Shown in pieces: positions 11,640 to 22,995 of a stretch of 64,000 bases of DNA. The stretch covers positions 147,620,082 to 147,684,081 of the forward strand of contig OY757015.1 in NCBI GenBank assembly GCA_963580285.1, read 5' to 3'. The translations under genes were made by a program, and so were the position numbers. A model generated the notes under the pieces. The model made no database searches. It was not told the DNA's origin and saw nothing but the letters and a program-made list of their open reading frames with translations. Positions within the stretch are counted from its first letter, which is position 1; each line of letters begins with the position of its first letter. This DNA is from Lucinisca nassula. Its lineage: Eukaryota > Mollusca > Bivalvia > Lucinida > Lucinidae.

Positions 11640-13476
11640 GATTTTTTTCACCAAAAACTTAAAAAATCTTCTTCTCTGAAACCACAAGGCCCAGGTCTTT
11701 GTTATTTGGTATGAAGCTTCATCTAGTGGACCCCTACCAAGATTGTTCAAATTATAGTGCTGGGGCCAAAAATGCCCCCGCACGGGGGCCCTTTGGTTTT
11801 ACATAGGCTTATATAGGGAAAATCTTTAAAAATCTTCTTCTCTGAAACCACAAGGCCCAGGACTTTGATATTTGGTATGAAGCTTCATCTAGTGGACCCC
11901 TACCAAGATTGTTCAAATTTGAGTGCTGGGACGAAAAATGCCCCCGCCACGGGGCCCTTTGGTTTTACATTGGCTTATATAGGGAAAATCTTTAAAAATC
12001 TTCTTCTCTGAAACCACAAGGCCCAGGTCTTTGATATTTGGTATGAAGCTTCATCTAGTGGACCCCTACCAAGATTGTTCAAATTATAGTGCTGGGGCCA
12101 AAAATGCCCCCGCCCCAGGGCCCTTTGGTTTTACATAGGCTTATATAGGGAAAATCTTCAAAAATCTTCTACTCTGAAACCACAAGGCCCAGGACTTTGA
12201 TATTTGGTATGAAGCTTCATCTAGTGGACCCCTACCAAGATTGTTCAAATTATAGTGCTGGGACAAAAAATGCCCCCGCCACGGGGCCCTTTGGTTTTAC
12301 ATTGGCTTATATAGGGAAAATCTTTAAAAATCTTCTTCTCTGAAACCACAAGGCCCAGGTCTTTGATATTTGGTATGAAGCTTCATCTAGTTGACCCCTA
12401 CCAAGATTGTTCAAATTACAGTGCTGGGGCCAAAAATACCCCCGCCCCGGGGCCCTTTGGTTTTACATAGGCTTATATAGGGAAAATCTTAAAAAATCTT
12501 CTTCTCTGAAACCACAAGGCCCAGGTCTTTGATATTTGGTATGAAGCTTCATCTAGTGGACCCCTACCAAGATTGTTCAAATTTTAGTGCTGGGACAAAA
12601 AATGCCCCCGCCACGGGGCCCTTTGGTTTTACATGGGCTTATATAGGGAAAATCTTTAAAAATTTTCTTTTCTGAAACCACAAGGCCCAGGACTTTGATA
12701 TTTGGTATGAAGCTTCATCTAGTGGACCCCTACCAAGATTGTTCAAATTTTAGTGCTGGGACAAAAATGCCCCCGCCACGGGGCCCTTTGCTTTTACATT
12801 GGCTTATATAGGGAAAATTTTTAAAAATCTTCTTCTCTGAAACCACAAGGCCCAGGTCTTATATATTTGGTATGAAGCTTCATCTAGTGGACCCCTACCA
12901 AGATTGTTCAAATAATAGTGCTGGGGCCAAAAATGCCCCCGCCCCAGGGCCCTTTGGTTTTACATAGGCTTATATAGGGAAAATCTTTAAAAATTTTCTT
13001 CTCTAAAACCACAAGGCCCAGGACTTTGATATTTGGTATGAAGCTTCATCTAGTGGACCCCTACCAAGATTGTTCCAATTTTAGTGCTGGGGCCAAAAAT
13101 GCCCCTGCCCCGGGGCCCTTTGGTTTTACATAGGCTTATATAGGGAAAATCTTTAAAAATCTTCTTCTCTGAAACCACAAGGCCCAGGACTTTGATATTT
13201 GGTATGAAGCTTCGTCTAGTGGACCCCTACCAAGATTGTTCAAATTATAGTGCTGGGACAAAAAATCCCCCCCTGCCACGGGGCCCTTTGGTTTTACATA
13301 GGCTTATATAGGGAAAATCTTTAAAAATCTTCTTCTCTGAAACCACAAGGCCCAGAACTTTGATATTTGGTATGAAGCTTCATCTAGTGGACCCCTACCA
13401 AGATTGTTCAAACTATAGTGCTGGGGCAAAAAATGCCCCTGTCCCGGGGCCCTTTGATTTTACATAGGCTTATATA
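11640..13476 (+). repeat. Tandem array, 166-bp unit, about 11 copies
   Basis: ACCACAAGGCCCAGG recurs at 11681, 11847, 12013, 12179, 12345, 12511, 12677, 12842, 13008, 13174 and 13342, a strict 166-bp period. Units contain TTTGGTATGAAGCTTCATC and GGGGCCCTTTGGTTTTACA. Low divergence indicates recent amplification or homogenisation. A further unit resumes after 14713. Confidence 0.92.
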
Positions 13477-14711
13477 CCGTAAAAATTCGGCTATAAGGCG
13501 AATCGGCTATAAGACGGGACCCCCTCTTCAGCTTTTCTACGGCGGGATTTTGCTTATACTCTTTTATAAGACGGGTCAAATTTTTGCCTTATCTGTCGGG
13601 GCCTATCTGCTACCGCCAGATGCCAGTTAGATGTGAGAAATCGGCCTTTTTTCGTTAGAAAACCCCTCTACTTACCCCTAACATGGCTTGTTTGGCCGCA
13701 CAAAATAGCGGCAAACGTCGGGCCGATACGTCGTATCGCTGTCGGCCCGGTACATGCTTTGCTGGCTTAGGCTATACAGACTCCTATTTAATAGACGACA
13801 GGGGCTGACAAGTCCAATTCCCGGCCGTCCGGGACAAGACCGAAATCACACCGGGCAGGTGCACTTTGACCTTATGACGCTTGGTCAGGACAAGTGCAAA
13901 AAAAGAAAAAAATCGTCTACAACTGCCAGTCTTTTTGAGTATTTAATACGGTTTAACTAGACCAGTAAGTAAATCGCTGTCAATTCAGAGACAAACCATC
14001 TGTGTATTTATTACGGTTCAAGTATGACACTATTGTTAATCCCTGTCGTATAATTGCCACCCTGCGGTGTGTGTCGATAAGGTGTGAAAATATGGTCAAG
14101 TTATGTCTCTAATTTGCGTTTATCCTCCAGTCATAAAATTTAATCCGCAATCAATGTGAAAATGATTTAATTGCTCCTCAGACTATTAGCTACATCTAAC
14201 GGTAAATGTTTGCATTATAAAATCAGACTATTCTACGATCTCGTGAATGGTTATGTTTTGGCGCCAAATAGCAGACGTTGGCGGGAAAAGTCGAAAGCTG
14301 TTGTTGGTTATTGACACGGAGCTTCTGGGGATAATTCGGGAGCTGTGCAAAGCATTAATTTTCTATCCACCTCTATTCACAACCGCTTAGCTATCGGGAA
14401 AATATTTTTTGCCGGTTCGAAAAAAATTTTTTTATGAAAGAGATACACGCAATGACATTAAACACGTGTGGGGGTAATGGCGTCGGATTACGTCATTTAC
14501 CGATCGCGTGCAGAAAAATCGTAGCGGTGGTTTGTGGGCGGCGATTTATACCAATTCAAAAATCACCGATCGGCTTTTTCCGTATGGCTTGTCTTCGTCG
14601 GACATTGCCGGAAAAAAGCCTGCAGTCCATGACCTCGGCTATAAGACGGGGTCATTTTTTTGGGCTCATTTTGGAGGGAAAAATCCTCGTCTTATAGCCG
14701 AATTTTTACGG
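13477..14711. mobile_element. TA-flanked DNA transposon, non-autonomous, 1235 bp
   Basis: Inserted in the 166-bp array: the uninterrupted unit reads CTTATATAGGG, whereas here the element sits between TA (13475-13476) and TA (14712-14713). The terminal inverted repeats read CCGTAAAAATTCGGCTATAA on both ends. TA duplication suggests the Tc1/mariner-pogo superfamily. The interior has short ORFs (for example 14434-14697) without a recognisable transposase. Confidence 0.8.
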
Positions 14712-14974
14712 TAGGCAAAATCTTTAAAAATCTTCTTCTCTGAAACCGCTAGGCCCAGGTCTTTGATATTTGATGTGTAGCTTCATCTAGTGGACCTTTG
14801 ACAAGATTGTTCAAATTTTAGCCTTTGTTGATGTTTGGTATGAAGCTTCACCTTTAAGACCTCCCTCAACATTATGTACATTAAAGCCCTGGGGCCAATA
14901 ATGGCCCTCTCTGGGGCCCACTTGTTACACTATGGATCAGGTGAGCGATCCAGGGCCATCATGGCCCTCTTGTT

Positions 14975-15415
14975 TGTTGCTTTTCTCTTAGTTTGTAGTT
15001 AATCCAGCCAATCAGTGTTCAGTGAGTGACTTCTATCGTGGAGGATGCCACAGGAGGTCAATCCTCTTTTACTTCTTAGCTTTCTTAGTTTATGAAAAGG
15101 TGATGCTTACATCGACGTAGGATGTCATGTTCTTATAAAATCTTAAGTGGGTCAATTGGGACCCGTTTGCCATGTTCGCATATCATTATCTCATCCTACC
15201 TGAAGGAAGATATCATAGTAGGGATATATAGGTTGTAATACAGTATGAATTAGTTCTGATTGTGGGTGGTAGTGTTGTGGCCCTCTTATGTTCAGGATCA
15301 GTGTGGTCAGGCTTAAAATGTTTACGCATAGGCGTGTCTTCTTAGTGGTGGAAAGTTGTGTGGTTTGGCAAAGGCGAGTATGTGGCTAACCAGCCATTGT
15401 GCAATTTCGCTTTTT
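14975..15415. other. Intronic stretch, no gene
   Basis: No coding signal. It contains the TCGTGGAGGATG phrase shared with 8395, an unidentified dispersed repeat. Confidence 0.4.
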
Positions 15416-17005
15416 TATGCCTCCGCCATTCGAAGAATGGTGGAAAGGGCATATAGCGTTGCCCCTGTCCGTCCGTCCGTCCGTTCGTCTGTGCGTCCGT
15501 CCGTCCGAAACTTAAACGCAGTCAATAACTTCCTTATTTCTTGATGGATTTTAAAATTACTTGGCAGAAATGTTAACCATCATGAGACGATGTGTCCCGT
15601 GCAAAACCCAGGTCCATACCTCCAAGGTCAAGGTCATACTTAGAGGTCAAAGGTCAAAAAAAGGGTCCGAAACTTAAACGCAGTCAATAACATTCTTATT
15701 TCTGGATGGATTTTGAAATTACTTTGTAGAAATGTTAACCATCATGAGACGATGTGTCACATGCAAATTCCAGGTGCGTAACTCCAAGGTCAAGGTCATA
15801 CTTAGAGGTCAAAGGTCTAAAAAAAAGGGTCCGAAACTTAAACGCAGTCAATAACTTACTTATTAGGGCCCCGCACTGAAAGTGTGGGTGCCCTATAGTA
15901 ATCACTCTGTCCGTCCGTCTGTCTGTCCGTCCGTCTGTCCGTCCACAAATTTTTTTATCCTCCATAACTTTTTATTATTCCTGGATGGATTTAAATATTA
16001 CTTGGCATCATTCTGTCCGTCCGTCTGTCTGTCTGTCCGTCTGTCCGTCTACAAATTTTTTTATCCTCCATAACTTTCTTATTCCTGGATGGATTTAAAT
16101 ATTACTTGGCAGAAATGTTAACCATAATGTGATGGAGTGTTGCGCGCAAGACTCAGGTCCGTACCTCAAAGGTCAAGGTCATACTTAGAGGTTAAAGGTC
16201 AAAAAAGGGTCTTTCCTGTGTCCAATTAATAACTTTGTTATTATTCCTGGATGGATTTAAATATTACTTGGCAGAAATGTTAACCATAATGTGACGAAGT
16301 GTCACACGCAAGACCCACAGCCGTACCTCAAAGGTCAAGGTCATACTTAGAGATAAAAGGTCAAAAAAGCGTCTTTTTTATTGTGTCCAATCTATAACTT
16401 TCTTATACCTGGATGGATTTAAATATTACTTAGCAGAAATATTAACCATAATGTGACAGTGTGTCACGCGCAAGACCCAGGTCCGTACCTCAAAGGTCAA
16501 GGTCATACTTAGAGGTGAAAGGAAAAAAAAAACGTCTTTTTTTTTAACATCAACATTTTCCTACTCCTCTGATAGCGCTGCCGGGGCCCTAGTCAGTTTC
16601 ACTGACAGCTCTAGTTTCTGGATGGATTTTGAAATTACTTTGAAGAAATGTTAATCATCATGAGACGATGTGTCGCGTGCAAACCCAGATATGTACCTCC
16701 AAGGTCAAGGTCATACTTAGAGGTCAAAGGTAGAAAAAAAATGGTTTGAAACTTAAACGCAGTCAATAACTTTCTTATCGCTGGATGGACTTTGAAATTA
16801 CTTGGCAGAAATGTTGGCCATCATGAGACAGTCTGCCTCACGCAAAACCAAGGTCCTTACCTCCAAGGTCAAGGTCATACTTATAGGTCAAATGTGTAAA
16901 AAGGGTCCAAAACTTAAACACGGTCAATAACTTTCTATGGATGAATACGAACATAGACATATTTTCAGGCGGGGGCATCCGTGTCCTATGGACGCATTTC
17001 TAGTT
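15416..17005 (+). mobile_element. Hairpin-capped element, TATGCCTCCGCC family
   Basis: It begins TATGCCTCCGCCATTCGAAG, a hairpin with CTTCGAA at its centre, then CCGTCCGTCCG. The other end carries the inverted terminus GGCGGGGGCA, a hairpin around GTCCTATGGAC and TTCTAGTT. Tandem units contain AAACTTAAACGCAGTCAATA and CAAGGTCAAGGTCATACTT. Another element (15865-16616) is nested inside. Confidence 0.65.
15865..16616 (+). mobile_element. Nested hairpin-capped element, AGGGCCCCG family
   Basis: Termini AGGGCCCCG and CGGGGCCCT are inverted, followed by the hairpin GTCAGTTTCACTGAC and CTCTAGTT. It interrupts a host tandem unit: the intact unit reads CTTATTTCTGGATGG at about 15695, and here the element lies between CTTATT and TCTGGATGG. 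Insertion is thus into a T run without a target duplication longer than one or two bases. Internal units recur every 160 bp or so. Confidence 0.75.
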
Positions 17006-18780
17006 TTTTTTTCATTTAGAACGTTCGGTCTAAAAGGCTTTTTAAGGGTCTTCCTGTGTCCAAATCCCTATCAAATTTGGTCTTTACCGTTGCCCCGTCT
17101 AGTGAATTATTCTGTTTGTTACCTATTCCAGATATGTTTGCTCTGTTCTGGCAGTTATGTTGCCTTCGCTTTGCATACTTCCGGATTCCATCAGGAGGGT
17201 GTCCCCAAGGTGGCCTCAACGAGGCTCCCTCCTGGGCACCCGGCTTATGACTTCTCGGTAGATGTCCTACACGAGGTATGGTGGGGTTCCCTGTCAAGGA
17301 TCCCCGTGTACCTGCAAGAGAAGTTATAATTAGTGTATATTGGAGTTCGGGTTAGGGTTAGGGCAAGGGTTAGGGTTACATAAGCCTAGGTTTAAACTTG
17401 TCTATTGCCGATGTGTTACGTTGGTGGAGCATTCATAAGTGCAAAGCAAATGAGCCACAACCACAGCGCCCCGCCTCCGCTCTACCGCCTCTAGTCCAAG
17501 TCATGTAGGGTAGGGTCTATAAGGGGTAGAAGCAGTGCTCATGTAACTACTATATAAGCATGTGTGAGTTTTATGTACCCCCCACCCCCATGCAACCCCC
17601 CCGGAAACCGCCAGTCCGCCCAAGGTGGGGGAATCATGTCCCCAGGGGCACCAGCCCGAAGCCCCCAGGTACACGGCGGGGCAGAAATATAAGGATGGGG
17701 CCTACCTGTATGGGTTGGGTGGTATAAGCAGAACTGTTAGATTCTTAGTAAAAATAATTCACCTGTTCGTGAAAGCGCAGGCCAGAAGCACAATGCGGTC
17801 ATGGTCTGATTGGGGCAGGTCCCTCACCTAGGATGCAACCAACCCATGCCCCACGACCAGGCAAAATTTTGATTTGAAGAATTTATTTAGAGAGAAAATT
17901 ATATGTATCTGTACCCACCGCGACACGCCTGTCACGCCTGGAGCCAGGAGCATGTGTCGGAAACCAATGTCCAAACATCACGCGCCCAGCAACGACGATC
18001 GAGTGCTCACGGCTAGTGAGGGGCCGGTGGGTGGGTTAAGCCCCCGCACCGGGGCCATAGGGGATTGTGTGACCTACAGGTCGTTACCGTCCACTAGGAG
18101 GGTTATTCACGCGCCAAATATCTATCAAAAGTTCAGTTCCCTAGAGTACCAGTACAGGGACCCACAAGGGGAGTCATATTGGCAAATTTAGGGATGGGTG
18201 TGACTTGTTACCGCCATGGGGTCATGCGGTACATCCGAAGACACCGAGCGACACCCAAGAAGTCAGGCATTAATCACTGTTTAATTGACAGTAAATGGAA
18301 AATGGGCTTCTTTAATTCAGTGAGATGTTTGACTCACGCTGAGAAGGTGTTAATTATGAGATTAGCATAGAGAATGTGTGAGAATGTGTGAATAACCAGA
18401 GATGTTGAACTACTCAATCTACCTGTAGATACCTTTAATTTCTGTCAATTACGTTATGGAGCACCTGCATATGAGGCATGTTTTTATAATGTTACCTTTT
18501 GAAAGAAACCTGTTTCTATCTTTCCTTGTGAAAGAAAATGCATTGTCATCTTTCATATCAAATGAATAACCACACCCTTAGAAGGTCACCTTGTCACACA
18601 CCACCGTTACGGGTAATAGAGAAACTGACCTCTATTCTATTCTACAACTATTCAGTATTGGGAATTATACATATAACCAGTCAGGCTGTTTTAATAGCAG
18701 CCAATCAAATTTTGTGTACTTTCATTTTCAATCAAAATGGCATCTGGGAATACTAGGAAAAAGTATGTGCGTGTTTTAGA
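17006..18780. other. Unrecognised GC-richer intronic DNA
   Basis: Base composition differs from its AT-rich surroundings, with many CpG and C-rich runs. Open frames of 130 aa (16937-17329) and 105 aa (17874-18191) show no family motif and overlap frames on the other strand. A short TTAGGG run lies at 17348-17377. No copy elsewhere in the window was noticed. Confidence 0.4.
17348..17377 (+). repeat. Interstitial telomere-type repeats
   Basis: About four TTAGGG motifs (GGGTTAGGGTTAGGG, a CAA interruption, then GGGTTAGGGTTA). TTAGGG is the telomeric unit of molluscs and vertebrates. Confidence 0.6.
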
Positions 18781-18789
18781 CTGGACTGA

Positions 18790-18843
18790 ACAAACAGTGT
18801 AGACCCAGATGAGATACAGCAGATCAGGGTTTACACTGTTTGC
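18790..18843. repeat. Palindromic repeat, CAAACAGTG type, shortened
   Basis: Outer arms CAAACAGTGTAGACC and its complement flank a shortened centre. It belongs to the family at 6198, 32035 and 57963. Confidence 0.6.
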
Positions 18844-18957
18844 CATTCATACAGCTATTTATATACAGGAGTAACTGTACTTGCTCAAATTTTAGAACAA
18901 TTATGGTAAGGAGTTGAGGTGTCTGAATACTTATATAAAATACAGTACAGAGGACCC

Positions 18958-19336
18958 ACGTTGTAACGACATTTGTTTTAACGGCAAAACTCGTTATAAT
19001 GACAATTTCATGGAATGAATTCTTAGCTCAAGATTTAGCCTAGATTCCGAGCGACGTGGGCTTCCCTCGGGTTGGAAATGCCCCAATCGAATCCATAGTT
19101 ATGAAATATTCTTATAATTTAATACTCCAAGACACAAATGTTACAGACATTTGTTAGAATCGCCTCATCGAGGCGATTCTAACAAATGTCTATACCATTT
19201 GTTTCTTGGAGTAATTAAGTGGAAAAGACCTTTTATAACCTATCATAATCCCAACTGGGATTCTTTATAACGGCAGATTCATTATAACGGTACAATAATA
19301 GGGAACAAATACTGTCGTTATAATGCGGGTCCTCTG
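18958..19336. mobile_element. Pogo-like MITE with embedded hairpin
   Basis: Terminal inverted repeats read CAGAGGACCCACGTTGTAAC on the left and the complement with a few changes on the right. The left flank is TA, the right TC. At the centre, 19145-19191 is a near-perfect palindrome AGACATTTGTTAGAATCGCC ... , a variant of the core found in MITEs with other termini. It ends 46 bp before the next PFAS exon. Confidence 0.7.
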
Positions 19337-19382
19337 TCCTTCTCCTCAAAGATCTGCATTATTCAGCTCATGTCTGTTTCAG

Positions 19383-19523
19383 GTTGGGCAGCAACAGCAT
19401 TGTTTAACCCTGTGGTCCGGGATCAGTTTGAAGCCTTCAGAAACAGAGAAGATACATTCAGTCTCGGAGTGTGTAATGGGTGTCAACTGATGGGACTGCT
19501 AGGATGGGTAGCCCCTTACCAAG
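19383..19523 (+). CDS. PFAS: PFAS exon with the glutaminase nucleophile
   Basis: Second PFAS exon. Acceptor TGTCTGTTTCAG, donor CAAG|GTGATG, phase 1 at both ends, 141 bp. With the preceding exon it reads [20 protein letters not shown] and continues [21 protein letters not shown]. The first Cys of GVCNGCQ (codon 19472-19474) matches the nucleophile of the Cys-His-Glu triad in PurL and PFAS glutaminase domains, the residue that attacks the glutamine amide. After LLGWVAPYQ the protein passes directly into the next exon. Human PFAS, as I recall it, has a somewhat longer variable loop here. No residue essential to the family is missing. Confidence 0.94.
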
Positions 19524-20096
19524 GTGATGTACACTCATTTTTGGATGAGTTTTTCAAAAATCTGTCTTTTAAAACAGTGATTTCGGGGTGGTCTGGCGGG
19601 CATGGTCAGCCTCTTTTAAAAGAGTTTAAATGAACCACAGATTGAGCTGGTTTTTACCATCTTATATACAGCAGGGGCCAATCTCGCAATTTAGGGGATT
19701 TAGGTTCAGTAATGTTGTCAGAGTAATTAATTAGAAAGCATACGAAATTTCTGTAAAGATGCCCTGCATTCTGCGACATCTGATCTGGGCCTGTATTGTT
19801 CACCAATGACCTGTTTTGGGGTTTCCCATATATAAACAGTTAAAAAAAGTCGTAGAAAATAGCACATTTTGTGCAAGTTAGTAGTAAGTTTGGGAAGGAA
19901 AGAAGAGTAGCTTCCCTTGGCATAAACAGCTGAGCCTTGTGGTCTCATTTTAATGCATGTACACTGTACAATCTACATTTTTTAGCTCACCTGAGCACGA
20001 AGTGCTCAAGGTGAGCTATTGGGATCGCTTTTTGTCCGTCGTCCGTCTGTCCGTCCGTCCGTCTGTCCGTCAACAATTTCTTTAAATGACATCTCC

Positions 20097-22020
20097 TCCT
20101 AGGCAAATGGCCGGATTTCAAAATCATTTCACAGAAATGTTCCTCGGGTGACCCTCTACCAAAATTGCTAAAATGGTTCTGCTCCGCTGAACAAAATGGC
20201 TGCCAGAGCTAAAAATAGAAAAACCTATAAACGACATCTCCTCCTAGGCTAATGTCCCGATTTCAAAATAATTTCACAGAAATGTTCCTTGGGTGACCCT
20301 CTACCAAAATTGCTAAAATGGTTCCGATCTGCTGAACAAAATGGCCGCCACATGTAAAAATAGAAAAACCTTAAAACGACATCTCCTCCCAGGCAAATGG
20401 CCGGATTTCAATATCATTTCACAGAATTGTTCCTCTGGTGACCCTCTTCCAAAATTGCTAAAATGGTTCTGCTCCGCTGAACAAAATGGCTGCCAGAGCT
20501 AAAAATAGAAAAACCTTTAAACGACATCTCCTCCTAGGCCAATGTCCCGATTCCCTATTGGGTTTCATTGGGCGACAGGGCTTGAGATGTCATTTCATCT
20601 CAATGTCGGGTAAAAGTCCCACAAAATTGGAAGCAACGTCTCCAAAATGACCTTTACAGTGTTGACGGGGATGTTAAACCTCAAATCAAACAAACAAAAA
20701 ATCAAAATAATTTCACAGAAATGTTCCTTGGGTGACCCTCTACCAAAATTGCTAAAATGGTTCTGCTCTGCTGAACAAAATGGCCGCCACATCTAAAAAT
20801 AGAAAAACCTTAAAACGACATCTCCTCCTAGGCAAATGGCCGGATTTCAATATCATTTCACAGAAATGTTCCTCGGGTGACCCTCTACCAAAATTGCTAA
20901 AATGGTGCTGCTCCGCTGAACAAAATGGCTGCCAGAGCTAAAAATAGAAAAACCTTTAAACGACATCTCCTAGGCCAATGTCCTGATTTCAAAATAATTT
21001 CACAGAATTGTTCCTTGGGTGACCCTCTACCAAATTTGCTAAAATGGTTCCCCTCTGCTGAACAAAATGGCCACCACATCTAAAAATAGAAAAACCTTAA
21101 AACGATATCTCCTCCTAAGCTAATGGCCGGATTTCAAAATCATTTTACAGAAATGTTCCTCGAGTGACCCTCTACCAAAATTGCTTAAATGGTTCTGCAT
21201 GGCTGAACAAAATGGCCGCCAGAGCCAAAAATAGAAAAACCTTTAAATCACATCTCCTAGGCCAATGGCCCGATTTCAAAATAATTTAAAAGAGAGGGTC
21301 CTTGTCTGACCCTCTACCAACATTGCTAAAACGGTTTCGTTCGGCTGAACAAAATGGCCACCAGAGCTAAAAATAGAAAAAATTTTTAAACGACATCTCC
21401 TCCTAGGCCAATGCCCGATTTCAAAATAATTTCACGGAAATATTCCTTGGGTAACCCTCTACCAAAATTGCTAAAATGTTTTTGCTCTGCTGAACAAAAT
21501 GGCCACCAGATATAAAAATAGAAGAACCTTTAAACGATATCTGCTCCTGCGCCAATGGCCCGATTTCAAAATCATTTTACAGAAATGTTCCTCGGGTGAC
21601 ACTCTACCAAAATTGCTAAAATGGTTCTACTCCGCTGAACAAAATGGCAACCAGAGCTAAAAATAGAAAACCTTTAAACAACATCTCCTCCTAGGCCAAT
21701 GGCCTGATTTCGAAATAATTTCACAGAGACAGTCCTTGGCTGACCCTCTACCAAAATTGCTAAAACGGTTCTGCTTTGCTGAACAAAATGGCTGCCATAC
21801 TTTTTCAGAAATGTTCCTAGGGTGACCCTCTTCCAAACTTGCGAAAATGGTTTTATTCCAATGAACAAAATGGCCACCAGAGTTAAAAATAGAAAAGACC
21901 TTCAAATGACAGCTTCTCCTAGGCCAGTGGCTAGATTTCGAAAAATTTTACTGAAATGTTCCTTGGGTGACCTTTTACCAAAGCTGCTAAAATGGTTTCC
22001 CTTGCTGAACACAATGGCTG
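20097..22020 (+). repeat. Tandem array, 145-bp unit
   Basis: The phrase AAAAATAGAAAAACC recurs at 20211, 20356 and 20501, a 145-bp period, and continues to about 22015 with increasing divergence. Units contain GACCCTCTACCAAAATTGCT and CTGAACAAAATGGC. A SINE fragment at 20554-20699 interrupts one unit. Confidence 0.88.
20554..20699 (+). mobile_element. SINE fragment in the 145-bp array
   Basis: 5'-truncated GACGTTAAACC-tail SINE inserted between CCCGATT and CAAAATAATTTC of a tandem unit. It starts at TTTCATTGGGCGACAGG and ends in AAACAAACAAA. Confidence 0.75.
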
Positions 22021-22037
22021 TTGGATATTATTATTTT

Positions 22038-22226
22038 AGGTCTAGCCTGCCCAGGCAAGTTGGTGCAATTTGGACCATCTATCCACATGAACTATATTGG
22101 TTTCTTTTGGTGGCAGGGCTTGAGAAGTCTTCTCAGTGTTGGGTAAAATTCCAACAAAATTGGATACAACATCTTCAAAATGACCTAAATAGTGTTGACT
22201 GGGACATTAAATCTCAATTTAAACAA
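22038..22226 (+). mobile_element. SINE copy, diverged
   Basis: Same SINE family with the upstream CCTGCCCAGGCAAGTTGG segment retained and tail GTGTTGACTGGGACATTAAA. Divergence suggests an older insertion. Confidence 0.6.
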
Positions 22227-22734
22227 AAAGGGCATAATAGGACCAGTCTGATCTGGATCCACACTGTTTGCAATAATGACTTTAAAGTAACCAGCCAACA
22301 CAAAGCAGAAGATAATTCTGAAGGGTTAAACAGAAACATCTTAATCACTCTTTGAAATAGTACATTTATATAAAAACAACAAGGTTTTAGACCTGTCAAA
22401 ATATCAACAGGCAGTTGAAGATAAGACTATTATACATAGCTCTGTCACTGCTTGCATAATATGGTATGAATCAGTAGGACTCAAAACAAACTGTGAAGTG
22501 ACTAATATTGTTATGCCAGAAGGTATACATATTAAATTGTGCAGTGTCTCTGGCTCTCATTGTATAATAGAAGTCACTTAGAGGTTAGGACCCAGGTGTT
22601 TGACCTAGTTATAAACAGGGCTGCAAACATGGGCTAGATAACTACTAGGCTCTTGAAAATAATATAGGTGGCTTAAGGATCTGTGCTGCAGTATACAGAA
22701 TCAGCACCAAAAACTATTTATTTTTGATGGTTTT

Positions 22735-22928
22735 GTTTGTTTGATTTGAGGTTTAACATCCCCATCAACACTGTAAAGGTCATTTTGGAGACATTGCTTC
22801 CAATTTTGTGGGACTTTTACCCGACATTGAGATGAAATGACATCTCAAGCCCTGTCGCCCAATGAAACCAATATGGTTTATTAGCATGGACGGTCCGCCT
22901 CGCACCACGGTTCCTGGACAGGCTTAGA
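22735..22928 (-). mobile_element. SINE copy, reverse orientation
   Basis: Starts on the + strand with TGTTTGTTTGATTTGAGG, the reverse of the tail, and runs to the CAGGCTTAGATG segment of the family body. Confidence 0.7.
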
Positions 22929-22995
22929 TGGAGTGATGTAGATAAGGTGGGTATATGTTGATAGTTAAAGGATAATTTTCCTTTATCAATAAAAC

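Larger units (their letters stand above)
10818..14973 (+). mobile_element. Hairpin-capped element with 145- and 166-bp arrays
   Basis: It starts AGCTCACCTGACCGAAGG, forming a 5' hairpin with the following GGTCATGGTGAGC, then a CGTCCGTC stretch. It ends TCAGGTGAGCGATC, a hairpin AGGGCCATCATGGCCCT and CTTGTT. The interior is tandem repeats, split by a younger transposon at 13477-14711. Without that insertion it is about 2.9 kb. It is non-coding: the apparent ORFs are repeat translations. Confidence 0.65.
6088..19382 (+). other. PFAS intron of 13.3 kb filled with mobile elements
   Basis: GT-AG phase 1 intron between the first two PFAS exons here. It holds palindromic MITEs, a foldback-like element, two large hairpin-capped elements with nested insertions, a tRNA-derived SINE and a TA-flanked transposon. 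No further PFAS exon is expected, because the protein joins AKG to WAATALF without a gap. Confidence 0.85.

Noticed and set aside
11640..13476. CRISPR-like array
   Set aside because: Units of 166 bp are contiguous with no unique spacers; the setting is a eukaryotic intron.
17874..18191. 105-codon open frame in the GC-richer island, and the 130-codon frame at 16937
   Set aside because: No recognisable motif, no splice or start support, and long open frames also occur by chance in GC-rich DNA on the opposite strand.
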